Shown here one piece after another: positions 15,171-25,137 of a stretch of 64,000 nt of DNA (position 1 is the first letter of the stretch; each line of letters opens with the position of its first letter). Location: the NCBI RefSeq assembly GCF_022809125.1, contig NZ_JALGBI010000001.1, forward strand, positions 2,108,001-2,172,000. Reading direction: 5' to 3'. The notes under the pieces are model-generated. The model was given only the letters and a program-made list of their open reading frames with translations, was not told the DNA's origin and ran no database searches. Both the position numbers and the translations under genes were made by a program. This DNA comes from Variovorax terrae. Its GTDB lineage: Bacteria > Pseudomonadota > Gammaproteobacteria > Burkholderiales > Burkholderiaceae_C.

Positions 15171-15917
15171 TCAGTCCTGATTTCTGGAAATCCGCCCGGC
15201 CTCGATGGTGATGCGGTGCTCGCAGCGCGCCGCGATGCCGCGGTCGTGCGTGACCAGCACCAGCGTCGTGCCCAGCTCGCGGTTGAGGTCGAACATCAGC
15301 TCCATCACCTTCTCGCCGGTGGCGAAGTCGAGGCTGCCGGTGGGCTCGTCGGCCAGCAGCACGGCCGGCTGCACCACGAAGGCGCGGGCCAGCGCCACGC
15401 GCTGCTGCTCGCCGCCCGACAGCACCTTGGGGTAGTGGCCCAGGCGCTCGCCCAGGCCCACGCGCGCCAGCATCTCGGTGGCGGCGCGGCGCGAGTCGCG
15501 ACGGTCCGCCAGCTCCAGCGGCAGCATCACGTTCTCCAGCGCCGTGAGGTTGCCCATGAGCTGGAAGCTCTGGAACACGAAGCCGACCTTCTGCGCGCGC
15601 AGCGCGGCGCGCTCGTCCTCGTCGATGGCGAACAGGTCCTGCCCGGCCAGCCGCACCGTGCCGCGCGTGGGCGTGTCCAGCCCCGCGATGATGGACAGCA
15701 GCGTGCTCTTGCCCGAGCCCGAGGCGCCCACGATGGCGGCGGTCTCCCGCGGCGCCAGCCGGAAATCAATATCGCGCAAAATGTCGAGCGTGCCGGTGGA
15801 ATCGGTCACGGACTTGTGGACATGCTCCACGGCGATGATCGGCCCGGCCGCGCCGGCGGCCTCCAGGGAAGGCCGCGACGCGGAGGGAACACCGGTTTCG
15901 AACAGGGTTTCGGGCAT
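15171..15917 (-). CDS. ABC transporter ATP-binding protein of the LolD/YbbA type
   Basis: ATPase of 248 residues that drives a membrane complex. Walker A GASGSGKST at residues 64-72, Q-loop FVFQSFQL, signature LSGGEQQRVALARAF, Walker B AVLLADEPTGSLD and switch His VLVTHD are all intact. It is closest in style to YbbA/LolD ATPases, usually partnered with a MacB/FtsX-type permease. No permease gene is adjacent here, but a TesA-like esterase is divergent, as ybbA/tesA are in enterobacteria. The ATG at 15917 overlaps the divergent tesA-like start codon by two bases. Confidence 0.88.
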   Translation of the reverse strand: MPETLFETGVPSASRPSLEAAGAAGPIIAVEHVHKSVTDSTGTLDILRDIDFRLAPRETAAIVGASGSGKSTLLSIIAGLDTPTRGTVRLAGQDLFAIDEDERAALRAQKVGFVFQSFQLMGNLTALENVMLPLELADRRDSRRAATEMLARVGLGERLGHYPKVLSGGEQQRVALARAFVVQPAVLLADEPTGSLDFATGEKVMELMFDLNRELGTTLVLVTHDRGIAARCEHRITIEAGRISRNQD

Positions 15918-16566
15918 GAAAGGCTCAGTTTTGAATCGACGACACTTTATCGCGGCCGCCGCCTGCGGCCCGGCTCTGTGGGCATTCGCCGCGCCGGCCC
16001 CGCCGACGGGCAAGACCATCCTGATCCTGGGCGACTCGCTCAGCGCCGAGTATGGCCTGAAACGCGGCAGCGGTTGGGCGGCCCTGCTGGCGCAGCGCCT
16101 GGCGGCGCAGAAAATCCCGGCCCAGGTGGTCAACGCCAGCATCAGCGGCGACACCACCTCGGGCGGGCGCTCGCGGCTGGGCGCGCTGCTGGCGCAGCAC
16201 AAGCCGGCGGTGGTGGTGATCGAGCTTGGCGGCAACGACGCGCTGCGCGGCCTGCCGCTGTCCATGACCGAGGACAACCTGAACCAGATGACCGAGGCCG
16301 CGCAGCAGGCCGGCGCCAAGGTGCTGCTGGTGGGCATGCAGGTGCCGCCCAACTACGGCGCCGACTACGGCAACCGCTTCGCAGCGCTGTTCGGCAAGGT
16401 GGCCCAGGCGCGCAAGGCGGCCGTGGTGCCGTTCTTCCTCAAGGGCATCGCCGACGGCCCCGATCCCACCCGGCTGTTCCAGGCCGACCGCATCCACCCG
16501 CGCGAAGAGGCGCATCCCGCGATGCTGGACAACGTGTGGCCTGAGCTGAAAAAGCTGCTGCGGTGA
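15916..16566 (+). CDS. TesA-like multifunctional esterase/lysophospholipase (SGNH hydrolase)
   Basis: Exported serine hydrolase of 216 residues. The N terminus MKGSVLNRRHFIAAAACGPALWAFA has twin-Arg-like and hydrophobic parts of a signal peptide. SGNH blocks are present: ILGDSLSAEYGL (nucleophile Ser41), the Gly block ASISGDTTSGG, VIELGGNDALRG, and the C-terminal DRIHP with catalytic Asp and His. Known TesA enzymes act on thioesters, lysophospholipids and aryl esters in the periplasm. Its stop overlaps the GTG start of selU. The ATG shares bases with the divergent ABC gene start. Confidence 0.9.
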   Translation: MKGSVLNRRHFIAAAACGPALWAFAAPAPPTGKTILILGDSLSAEYGLKRGSGWAALLAQRLAAQKIPAQVVNASISGDTTSGGRSRLGALLAQHKPAVVVIELGGNDALRGLPLSMTEDNLNQMTEAAQQAGAKVLLVGMQVPPNYGADYGNRFAALFGKVAQARKAAVVPFFLKGIADGPDPTRLFQADRIHPREEAHPAMLDNVWPELKKLLR

Positions 16567-17636
16567 GCGTGCACACCATTCCCGCCGCCGAAGCCCTGCG
16601 GCGCCTGGGCGACGGGCCGGACGGCTTCAGCGCCGTGATCGACGCGCGCAGCGAAGGCGAATTCGCGCTCGACCACCTGCCCGGCGCGCTGAACTGGCCC
16701 TCGCTCGACGACGAGCAGCGCAAGCTCATTGGCACCCTGTACAAGCAGGTCAGCCCGTTCGAGGCGCAAAAGCGCGGCGCCGCGCTGGTGGCGGCCAACA
16801 TCGCGCGCCACATCGAGCGCGAGGTGCTGGACAAGCCCAAGCACTGGCGCCCGCTGGTCTACTGCTGGCGCGGCGGCAAGCGCAGCGGCTCGCTGGCGCT
16901 GGTGCTGGGCCAGATCGGCTTTCGCGTGACGCTGATCGAAGGCGGCTACAAGGCCTTTCGCGGCGCCCTGCTCGAAGCCCTGCCCGGTGCGGCCGCTCGG
17001 CTGCGCTACCAGGTGATCTGCGGCCCCACCGGCTCGGGCAAGACCCGGCTGCTGGCCGCGCTGGCCGAGGCCGGCGCCCAGGTGCTCGACCTGGAGGCGC
17101 TGGCCAGCCACCGCAGCTCGGTGCTGGGCAGCATTCCGGGCCAGCCGCAGCCTAGCCAGAAGCGCTTCGACACGCTGGTGTGGGACGCGCTGCGGCACTT
17201 CGACCCGGCACGCCCGGTGTTCGTGGAAAGCGAGAGCAAGAAGGTCGGCAACCTCGCCGTGCCCGGCGACCTGATCGCGGCCATGCGCGCCAGCCCCTGC
17301 CTGAGCCTGGAGCTGCCCGACGACGAGCGCGTGGCGCTGCTGCTGGAAGACTACGATTTCTTCGCGCGCGACACCGCGCTGTTCTGCGAGCGGCTCGATG
17401 CGCTGGTGGAGCTGCGCGGCAAGGCCGTGGTGCAGGGCTGGAAAGACCACCTGCACGCCGGGCGCATCGACACCGTGGTGCGCGAGCTGCTGGCCCGGCA
17501 CTACGACCCGGGCTACGAGCGCTCGATGCAGAACAACTTCAGCCACTACGATGCTGCAAAAACCATAGCAGCCGTTGACCGCTCGGCGCGGACCCTGGCC
17601 GCTTTGGCCCAGAAAATCATCGAGGAGACACCATGA
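16563..17636 (+). CDS. selU: tRNA 2-selenouridine/geranyl-2-thiouridine synthase SelU
   Basis: Converts 2-thiouridine at tRNA position 34 to the geranylated and then selenated form. 357 residues: an N-terminal rhodanese domain with the active-site YCWRGGKRSGS (Cys101) and a C-terminal P-loop domain with GPTGSGKTR at residues 154-161. GTG start overlaps the tesA-like stop (GTGA), and its stop overlaps the next start (ATGA), so three genes are coupled. The codons for about residues 331-344 near the C terminus come from a copy of the dispersed 42-bp repeat. Use of selenium also needs selD, not seen here. Confidence 0.93.
   Translation: MSVHTIPAAEALRRLGDGPDGFSAVIDARSEGEFALDHLPGALNWPSLDDEQRKLIGTLYKQVSPFEAQKRGAALVAANIARHIEREVLDKPKHWRPLVYCWRGGKRSGSLALVLGQIGFRVTLIEGGYKAFRGALLEALPGAAARLRYQVICGPTGSGKTRLLAALAEAGAQVLDLEALASHRSSVLGSIPGQPQPSQKRFDTLVWDALRHFDPARPVFVESESKKVGNLAVPGDLIAAMRASPCLSLELPDDERVALLLEDYDFFARDTALFCERLDALVELRGKAVVQGWKDHLHAGRIDTVVRELLARHYDPGYERSMQNNFSHYDAAKTIAAVDRSARTLAALAQKIIEETP
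17552..17593 (+). repeat. Dispersed 42-bp dyad element, copy 3 (inside selU)
   Basis: Core TGCTGCAAAAACCATAGCA at 17552-17570, CC at 17579-17580, GGAC at 17590-17593. It is the only intragenic copy in sense orientation to its gene. Read in frame near the SelU C terminus. Confidence 0.8.
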
Positions 17637-18733
17637 TGCGCAAGCTGTTCCTGGTGCTGGGCGCCCTGCTCGCGCTGCTGGCCGCCTACCTGTGCCTGTG
17701 GCCGGTGCCGATCGAGCCCGTGAGCTGGAACGCCCCCGTGCCGCCGGGCTACACGGGGCCGTATGCCGTCAATCAGCGGCTGGCCGGGCTGCGCACCATC
17801 TCCCTGGGCCAGGAAAGCGGCCCCGAGCATGTCGCGATCGGCCGCGACGGCCGGCTATACACCACGGTGGCCAGCGGCAACATCCTGCGCATGGCGCCCG
17901 ACGGCAGCGCGCAGGAGGTGTTCGTGAACACCGGCGGGCGCGTGCTGGGGTTCGACTTCGACGCCGCCGGCAACCTGATCGCCGCCGACGCCTACCGCGG
18001 CCTGCTCTCCATCGCGCCCGACCGGAAGATCACGATGCTGGCCGACCGCGTCAACGGCGAGCCGATCCGCTATGCCGACGCCGTGGTGGTGGCGCGAAGC
18101 GGCCGGATGTATTTCAGCGATGCCTCGACGCGCTTCGGCGCTCGCGAATGGGGCGGCACCTTCGAGGCCAGCGTGCTCGACATCCTGGAGCAGTCGGCCA
18201 CCGGCCGCATCCTCGAATACGACCCGGCCACCCGCGCGGTGCGCGTGGTGGCGCGCGGGCTGAGCTTCGCCAACGGCGTGGCGCTGGGGCAGGACGAGCA
18301 GACCCTGTTCGTGAGCGAGACCGGCCGCTACCGCATCTGGAAGATCGCGCTCGAGGCGCGCGACCTGGACATCACCCAGGCCAGCCCGCTGGCGCAGCTG
18401 CTGTTCGACAACCTGCCGGGCTACCCCGACAACCTGATGCGCGGGCGGGACGGAAAGATCTGGGTCGGGCTGGTCAAGCCGCGCAACGCCACGGTCGACC
18501 GGCTGGCCTCGCAGCCCTTCATGCGCCGGCTCACGCTGCGCCTGCCGCGCGCGATGTGGCCGATCCCGCCGGCCTATGGCCACGTGATGGCATTCACGGA
18601 AGCGGGCCGGGTGGTGGCGGATCTGCAGGACCCGTCAGGGGCCTACCCCGAAACCACGGGCGTCACGGAAACGGCCGACCGGCTCTATATCCAGAGCCTG
18701 CATGCCCATGGGCTGGGCTGGCTGCCTCGATAA
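17633..18733 (+). CDS. SMP-30/strictosidine synthase-like beta-propeller protein
   Basis: Envelope protein of 366 residues. It begins with a single hydrophobic anchor or signal (LFLVLGALLALLAAYLCLWP, residues about 5-24), then a six-bladed propeller with repeats such as GPEHVAIGRDGRLYTTV, VLGFDFDAAGNLIAADAYRGLL, YADAVVVARSGRMYFSDAS and LSFANGVALGQDEQTLFVSETGRYRIWKI. These match the strictosidine-synthase/adipocyte-membrane-associated family, generally lactonase-like hydrolases in bacteria. The start overlaps the selU stop. Substrate unknown. Confidence 0.85.
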   Translation: MMRKLFLVLGALLALLAAYLCLWPVPIEPVSWNAPVPPGYTGPYAVNQRLAGLRTISLGQESGPEHVAIGRDGRLYTTVASGNILRMAPDGSAQEVFVNTGGRVLGFDFDAAGNLIAADAYRGLLSIAPDRKITMLADRVNGEPIRYADAVVVARSGRMYFSDASTRFGAREWGGTFEASVLDILEQSATGRILEYDPATRAVRVVARGLSFANGVALGQDEQTLFVSETGRYRIWKIALEARDLDITQASPLAQLLFDNLPGYPDNLMRGRDGKIWVGLVKPRNATVDRLASQPFMRRLTLRLPRAMWPIPPAYGHVMAFTEAGRVVADLQDPSGAYPETTGVTETADRLYIQSLHAHGLGWLPR

Positions 18734-18748
18734 GGCGGGTAAGGCAGA

Positions 18749-18943
18749 TCAGGATTGCGCGGGGGTGTCGGGCGGCGTGCCCGGTGCGGCGGGATCAGCG
18801 GGCGCGGCGTCTTCCGGCGCTTCCTCACCCTCGACGGCTCCGCCAGTCTTCAACTCGGCCTTGCGCTTGAGCTTTTCTTCCTTCTTGCGCTTCTTGGCGA
18901 GTTCTTTCTGGCGTTTTTCGTAACCGTAGTTGGGTGTGGCCAC
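18749..18943 (-). CDS. Small highly charged hypothetical protein
   Basis: 64 residues from a GTG start at 18943: MATPNYGYEKRQKELAKKRKKEEKLKRKAEL, then an acidic, Pro/Ala-rich tail ending DTPAQS. The Lys-rich N-terminal half is predicted helical; the tail is likely disordered. I recall similar short proteins as widespread in Comamonadaceae, without known function; nucleic-acid binding would fit the charge but is not shown. The gene sits alone between a PLP enzyme and the propeller protein. Confidence 0.65.
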   Translation of the reverse strand: MATPNYGYEKRQKELAKKRKKEEKLKRKAELKTGGAVEGEEAPEDAAPADPAAPGTPPDTPAQS

Positions 18944-19028
18944 TGTTCGATCCGTTTCTTTGTATCCGCTGTATTGAAGCGCCCAATGTAAGCGATAAAC
19001 ATGCCCGCGCCAGCGCGGGCCCCGAAAT

Positions 19029-20219
19029 TTACATACAGGCCAGCGCCTGCGCCAGATCGGCCTGCAAGTCCTGCGGCACCTCCAGCCCGACCGAGAAGCG
19101 CACCAGCACGCCCCGGTGCGGCCAGGTGCCGAGGCTGGCGTCGCGCATGGCGGCCATGTCGTACGGCACCACCAGGCTGATCGGCCCGCCCCACGAGTAA
19201 CCGAGCTTGAACAGCCGCAGGCCGTCGCAGAAGCGGTCCACCTGCGGCGTGCCGTAGCGCTCGTGGAACACCACCGAGAACAGCCCGGCCGCGCCGTCGC
19301 GCGCGCCGCACAGCGCGCGCCAGTGCGCATGGCCCGGCGAGCCTTCGAGCGCCGGGTGCAGCACCTGCGCGATCTCGGGCCGCCCCTGCATCCAGCGCGC
19401 CAGCTCGCGCGCCGCGCGGTCGTGCGCCTGGTAGCGCAGCGCCAGGCTCGGCAGCGAGCGCAGCAGCAGCTCGGCATCGTTGCCGGCCACGCCCAGGCCC
19501 AGGCGCATGTGGGTCAGCTTCAGGCGCATGTGCAGGGCCGGATCGCGCGTGATGACGCTGCCCATCAGCACATCGCCGCCGCCGCTCGGGTACTTGGTCA
19601 GGGCATGGACCGAGATGTCGGCGCCCGTGCCGTCGCCGAAGTCGAACGGATTGAAAGCCAGGCCGGCGCCCCAGGTGTTGTCGAGCACGGTGGTCACGCC
19701 GCGCTCGCGGCACAGGCGCGCCAGCGCGGGCAGGTCGGGAAACTCCAGCGTCACCGAGCCGGCGGCCTCGAGCCAGACCAGCCGGGTCTGCGGCGTGATC
19801 TTGGCCGCCAGATCGGCCGGGTTCATCGCATCGTAGAGCCGGTGGCGGATGCCCCAGGCCTGCAGCTCGCCCTCGGCCAGCGCCTTGTTGGGGCCGTAGG
19901 CGTTGTCGGGAATCAGCACCTCGTCGCCGGTCTTGAGCAAGGCCAGCGCCACATTGGCGATGGCCGCCAGGCCGCTGGGCACCAGCAGGCATTGCAGTCC
20001 GCCTTCGAGCGCGCACAGCCGCTCTTCGAGGATGAAGGTGGTGGGCGTGCCGTGCAGGCCGTAGGTGTAGCCCGATTTGTCTTTCCACTCGCGCGAGCGC
20101 ATCGCCGCGACATTGGGAAAGATCACGGTGGACGCCTTGAACACGCCCGGCTGGGGCGCGACGAAGCCCGCGGGCGGGGCATAGGGGTGATGGATCAGGC
20201 CTGTGGAGGGGTTGCTCAT
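19029..20219 (-). CDS. PLP-dependent Cys/Met-metabolism enzyme, cystathionine beta-lyase-like
   Basis: Enzyme of 396 residues in the trans-sulfuration (MetC/CGS) family. Markers are YTYGLHGTPTTFILEERLCALEGG, VPSGLAAIANVALALL, DNAYGPNK, DNTWGAG and the PLP-Lys motif SVHALTKYPSGGGDVLMG. It most resembles the MetC-like cystathionine beta-lyases, which release homocysteine, pyruvate and ammonia; gamma-synthase or lyase activity cannot be ruled out. ATG at 20219 is preferred to the adjacent GTG. It is divergent from an AraC regulator 45 bp away. Confidence 0.88.
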   Translation of the reverse strand: MSNPSTGLIHHPYAPPAGFVAPQPGVFKASTVIFPNVAAMRSREWKDKSGYTYGLHGTPTTFILEERLCALEGGLQCLLVPSGLAAIANVALALLKTGDEVLIPDNAYGPNKALAEGELQAWGIRHRLYDAMNPADLAAKITPQTRLVWLEAAGSVTLEFPDLPALARLCRERGVTTVLDNTWGAGLAFNPFDFGDGTGADISVHALTKYPSGGGDVLMGSVITRDPALHMRLKLTHMRLGLGVAGNDAELLLRSLPSLALRYQAHDRAARELARWMQGRPEIAQVLHPALEGSPGHAHWRALCGARDGAAGLFSVVFHERYGTPQVDRFCDGLRLFKLGYSWGGPISLVVPYDMAAMRDASLGTWPHRGVLVRFSVGLEVPQDLQADLAQALACM

Positions 20220-20264
20220 CACGCCATATTAGCCGGGCGCGCGGTTCCCGGTTACATTGCGCCC

Positions 20265-21134
20265 ATGCTCCACACGCGCATCCCGGGGCCGGCACTGCGC
20301 CCCTTCGTCCAGACGCTGTGGGCCACCAGCCCCAGGGCCGCCGCGCCCGGGCCGGCCGCGGCGCGCGAGCATGTGCTGCCCACCGGCAGCATGCACCTCG
20401 TGTTCCGCCTCTCGGGCCCGCCGCTGCGCCTGTTCGACGGCAGCGGCGGCCTGCGGGAAACCACCCTGGGCCACGCCGTGGTGGGCGGGGCGCGCGCCAC
20501 CTACTACGCCAAGGATGTCTCGGAGCCGGTCAGCTCCGTCGGCGCCCAGTTGCGCCCGGGCGCCAGCCGGCTGCTGCTGGGGGCGCCGGCCGATGCGCTG
20601 GCCGGCTGCCACACGCCGCTGGACGCGCTGTGGGGCCCGGCCGCCGCGCTGGCGCTGGAGCGGCTGCACGACGCCGGCCCGCCCGAGCGGCAACTCGCCC
20701 TGCTCGAGGCGCTGCTGACGGCGCGGCTGTCCGCCCTTCCCGGCCCGCGCGGCCTGCATCCCGCCGTGGCGCAGGCGCTGCACGGCCTCGGCGGCGGCCT
20801 GGGCATCCAGGAGGCCGTGCGGCACAGCGGCTACAGCCATCGCCGCTTCATCGCGCTGTTTCGCGAGGCCACGGGCCTGCCGCCCAAGCTGTACGGCCGC
20901 GTGCTGCGGTTCCAGGGCGTGCTGCACCGCCTCGCGCAGGACCCGGCGGCCGGCTGGGCCGGGCTGGCCCTGGCCGCCGGCTACAGCGACCAGGCGCATT
21001 TCAACCGCGACTTCCGCGAATTCACGGGCCTCGTGCCGCAGGCCTACCGCCGGGCCGCGCCGGAGCAGGCCAACCATGTACCGGTGGAGGTCAATTCTGT
21101 TCAAGACCGGCGCCCTGGGCCGCGCTTACAGTGA
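20265..21134 (+). CDS. AraC-family regulator (DUF6597-like N terminus)
   Basis: Regulator of 289 residues. The N-terminal sensor begins MLHTRIPGPALRPFVQTLWATS with EHVLPTGSMHLVFRLSG, typical of the group that senses small aromatics or stress signals. The C-terminal HTH pair is GGGLGIQEAVRHSGYSHRRFIALFREATG and GWAGLALAAGYSDQAHFNRDFREFTGLVPQAYRR. The ATG at 20265 lacks a ribosome-binding site but has TACATT ending six bases upstream, consistent with a leaderless mRNA. A VOC protein follows closely and is a probable partner gene. Confidence 0.87.
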   Translation: MLHTRIPGPALRPFVQTLWATSPRAAAPGPAAAREHVLPTGSMHLVFRLSGPPLRLFDGSGGLRETTLGHAVVGGARATYYAKDVSEPVSSVGAQLRPGASRLLLGAPADALAGCHTPLDALWGPAAALALERLHDAGPPERQLALLEALLTARLSALPGPRGLHPAVAQALHGLGGGLGIQEAVRHSGYSHRRFIALFREATGLPPKLYGRVLRFQGVLHRLAQDPAAGWAGLALAAGYSDQAHFNRDFREFTGLVPQAYRRAAPEQANHVPVEVNSVQDRRPGPRLQ

Positions 21135-21170
21135 CCGCAGCGGCCATCCCCCCCATCACAGGAGTTCCCC

Positions 21171-21671
21171 ATGGCGATCCACGAATTGTTTCCCTACCTG
21201 CATGTCGACAACGCCGGCCGGGCGATCGAGTTCTACACCCGGGCCTTCGGCGTGAAGGAGCTGTTCCGCCTGACCGAGCCCAGCGGGCGCATCGGCCATG
21301 CGGAGCTGGACTTCAACGGCGCCGTCCTGATGCTGTGCGACGAATTCCCCGAGTACGGCATCCGCAGCGCTGCCACCCTCGGCGCCACCTCGGTCACCCT
21401 GCACCTGCATGTGGACGACGCGGACGCGCTGATCGCGCAGGCCGTGGCGGCGGGCGCCAGCCTGGACATCGCGCCGCAGGACCACTTCTATGGCGAGCGT
21501 TCGGGCAGCATCCGCGACCCGTTCGGCCACCGCTGGAACATCGGCCACAGCATCGAGAAGGTGGCGCCCGAAGAGATGCAGCGCCGCTACACCGAGCTGC
21601 TGCTCCAGGGCGATGGCTGCAACGCTGGGAGCAGCCCGGCTTCGGCTCCCGGGAACACGTCCGCCCCGTGA
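21171..21671 (+). CDS. VOC-superfamily (glyoxalase/PhnB-like) protein
   Basis: 166 residues with the paired beta-alpha-beta-beta-beta units of the vicinal-oxygen-chelate fold: LFPYLHVDNAGRAIEFYTRAFGVKELFRL, GHAELDFNGAVLMLCDEFPE, VTLHLHVDDADALIAQAVAAGA and RSGSIRDPFGHRWNIGH. The PhnB/YP-type members lack a settled reaction; some are dioxygenase-like or antibiotic-binding. Good AGGAG site before ATG 21171. It lies 36 bp after the AraC regulator on the same strand. Confidence 0.87.
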   Translation: MAIHELFPYLHVDNAGRAIEFYTRAFGVKELFRLTEPSGRIGHAELDFNGAVLMLCDEFPEYGIRSAATLGATSVTLHLHVDDADALIAQAVAAGASLDIAPQDHFYGERSGSIRDPFGHRWNIGHSIEKVAPEEMQRRYTELLLQGDGCNAGSSPASAPGNTSAP

Positions 21672-21723
21672 GACCTGCCAAGCCCCTTCGCCGCAGCGCC
21701 GCGGCCGGGCAGCGATCAGCCGC

Positions 21724-22248
21724 TCAGAGCTTCCACTTCTCCAGCAGCTGCGCCGGACGCAGGGCGTCGTAGCCTTCGAAGGGCTGGTGGATCCAGGGGT
21801 TGGTGGGCAGGAATTCCACCGAGTAGTCGGGCGTGAAGGTGGAGACGCCCTTGGTCCAGATCACCGCGCTGCGCAGCTCGGTGATGGGCTGGTAGTTGTT
21901 GCGCAGCTGGTTGATGACGGCCTTGAGCGTGTGGCCCGAGTCGGCCAGGTCGTCCACCAGCAGCACCTTGCCGGCGATCTCGCCCTTGGGCGTGGTGATG
22001 AAGCGGGCGATGTCCAGGTGGCCCTGGATCGTGCCGGCGTCGGCGCGGTAGGAGCTGGTGGACATGATGGCCAGCGGCTTGTCGAAGATGCGCGAAAGAA
22101 TGTCGCCGGGGCGCATGCCGCCGCGCGCCAGGCACAGGATGGTGTCGAACTCCCAGCCCGACTGGTGGACCTTGAGCGCGAGCTTCTCGATCAGGCTGTG
22201 GTACTCGTCGTAGCTCACGTACAGGTGTTTGCCGTCTTCGGTCAACAT
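21724..22248 (-). CDS. Purine/xanthine phosphoribosyltransferase
   Basis: Type I PRTase of 174 residues that joins a purine base to PRPP. The PRPP loop VLLVDDLADSGHTL (residues about 94-107) and the N-terminal FDTILCLARGGMRPGDILSRIF segment are clear. Likely xanthine/guanine or hypoxanthine salvage, consistent with its place directly downstream of purA on the same strand. Base specificity is not determined. A copy of the dispersed repeat begins seven bases upstream of its ATG. Confidence 0.85.
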   Translation of the reverse strand: MLTEDGKHLYVSYDEYHSLIEKLALKVHQSGWEFDTILCLARGGMRPGDILSRIFDKPLAIMSTSSYRADAGTIQGHLDIARFITTPKGEIAGKVLLVDDLADSGHTLKAVINQLRNNYQPITELRSAVIWTKGVSTFTPDYSVEFLPTNPWIHQPFEGYDALRPAQLLEKWKL

Positions 22249-22254
22249 TCGATT

Positions 22255-22296
22255 TGCTCCTGAATTAATAGCATGAAATGGCCAGAGCGCCTGGAC
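22255..22296 (+). repeat. Dispersed 42-bp dyad element, copy 4 (between purA and the phosphoribosyltransferase gene)
   Basis: Core TGCTCCTGAATTAATAGCA at 22255-22273, CC at 22282-22283, GGAC at 22293-22296. It fills most of the 66-bp gap and overlaps the expected ribosome-binding region (GGAGCA on the minus strand) of the downstream gene. Confidence 0.8.
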
Positions 22297-22314
22297 TATT
22301 GGCTGATTTGATCT

Positions 22315-23661
<1,347 letters not shown>

Positions 23662-23709
23662 TCAGAAAATCGGTCGCCGGCGGGCTGCCCGCCCCAGCGC
23701 GACCGGAAC

Positions 23710-24858
23710 TCAAACAGCTTTCACGACCCACTGCCCCGCGGCCTGCACCAGCTCGCGGTCGCAATGGAACTCATCGACTTCGCTCTCGTGGCCGGGCAGC
23801 ACGCAGACCACGGTTTCGCCGCGCCGGCGCAGCGCGGCGATGGCCGCGCGCAGCTCGGGCGCCTCGCCCCAGGGCGCGCGGATCGCGGCCTTGAGCGGGC
23901 GCGGCGCGACTGCGCCGACCAGCTGCCGCACATCGAGGCTGAAGCCCACCGCAGGCCGGTTGCGCCCGAACACGGCGCCGACCTCGTCGTAGCGGCCGCC
24001 GCGCACCAGCGCATCGCTGGCGCCCTGGGCATAGATGGCGAAGCGCGCGCCGCTGTAGTAGGCGTAGCCGCGCAGGTCGGCCAGATCGAAGGTGACCCGG
24101 GTGCCGCCCAGGTGCGAGGCCAGCCACTTCAGGTTCGACAGCGCCTCGCGCAGCACCGGCGTGGACTTGAGGGCCTTTTCGGCCTCGTCGAGCACCTTCT
24201 CGTCGCCATAGAGCTGCACCAGCGCGCGCAGGCCGTCGCGCGAGGCGGCGGGGAAGTCGCGGGTCAGGCCGGCGAGCTCGCTGGCGTCCTTGGCGGCCAG
24301 CGCGGCATGCACGCGCGCCAGCACGGCGGCCTCCACCGGCACGCCGGACAGCAGCGAGCGCACGATGCGCGCATCGGCCATGTCCACGCTGATGTCCTGC
24401 ACCTGCGCGGCCTTCAGGCAGTCGAGCGCGAGCTGCAGGATTTCGAGGTCGGCCTCCAGGCCGGCATGGCCGTAGATTTCGGCGCCGAACTGCAGCGGCT
24501 CGCGCGTGGCGTGCGGCCGGTCGGGCCGGGTGTGCAGCACCGGACCGCAGTAGCACAGGCGGGCCACGCCGCTGCGGTTGAGCAGGTGGGCGTCGATGCG
24601 GGCGACCTGCGGCGTGGTGTCGGCGCGCAGGCCCATCATGCGGCCCGAGAGCTGGTCCACCAGCTTGAAGGTCTGCAGGTCGAGCGCCTCGCCGGTGCCG
24701 GTGAGCAGCGACTCCAGGTGCTCCAGCAGCGGCGGCATGACCAGCTCGTAGCCGTAGCTGCGGGCGGTGTCGAGCAAATCGCGGCGGAGTTCTTCGATGT
24801 GCCGGGCCTCGGAAGGCAGAACATCGGCGATGTGATCCGGCAGGACCCAAGCAGACAT
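23710..24858 (-). CDS. hisZ: ATP phosphoribosyltransferase regulatory subunit HisZ
   Basis: 382-residue HisRS-like paralogue that binds the short form of HisG and is needed for the first step of histidine synthesis. It keeps the class II fold ([89 protein letters not shown]) but lacks the anticodon-binding domain and HisRS catalytic signatures. hisG is not in the window; the true hisS is at about 33 kb. Confidence 0.93.
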   Translation of the reverse strand: MSAWVLPDHIADVLPSEARHIEELRRDLLDTARSYGYELVMPPLLEHLESLLTGTGEALDLQTFKLVDQLSGRMMGLRADTTPQVARIDAHLLNRSGVARLCYCGPVLHTRPDRPHATREPLQFGAEIYGHAGLEADLEILQLALDCLKAAQVQDISVDMADARIVRSLLSGVPVEAAVLARVHAALAAKDASELAGLTRDFPAASRDGLRALVQLYGDEKVLDEAEKALKSTPVLREALSNLKWLASHLGGTRVTFDLADLRGYAYYSGARFAIYAQGASDALVRGGRYDEVGAVFGRNRPAVGFSLDVRQLVGAVAPRPLKAAIRAPWGEAPELRAAIAALRRRGETVVCVLPGHESEVDEFHCDRELVQAAGQWVVKAV

Positions 24859-24927
24859 GGGGATTTTGGGAGGCTGTTAAAAACGTGATTTTACCGGGCT
24901 TGGGAGCGCCCGGACGGGCCCTGGCGA

Positions 24928-25116
24928 TTACAGCAGCAGCCAGATCAACAAAAGCCCGGCCACGATGCTGCACAGGCCGAAAAAGCGGATCTGCCCGTCA
25001 TGCAGTTGCAGGATCTGCTGGAACATGCGGCGCCAGGCGGCCGGCGAGAGAAACGGCAACAGGCCCTCGATCACGAGGACCAGCGCCACGGCGGCCCAGA
25101 AGGTGTCGCTGTCCAA
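24928..25116 (-). CDS. DUF2065 (YjeT-like) small membrane protein
   Basis: 62 residues: MDSDTFWAAVALVLVIEGLLPFLSPAAWRRMFQQILQLHDGQIRFFGLCSIVAGLLLIWLLL, with two transmembrane helices and the EGLLPFL and RxxGL features of the family. Its location directly after hflC is conserved across proteobacteria, which supports the call. The start appears to be TTG at 25116; no good ribosome-binding site is visible. Function unknown, perhaps linked to HflKC-FtsH. Confidence 0.85.
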   Translation of the reverse strand: MDSDTFWAAVALVLVIEGLLPFLSPAAWRRMFQQILQLHDGQIRFFGLCSIVAGLLLIWLLL

Positions 25117-25137
25117 GCGCGAAAGGCCCGGGCCTTC

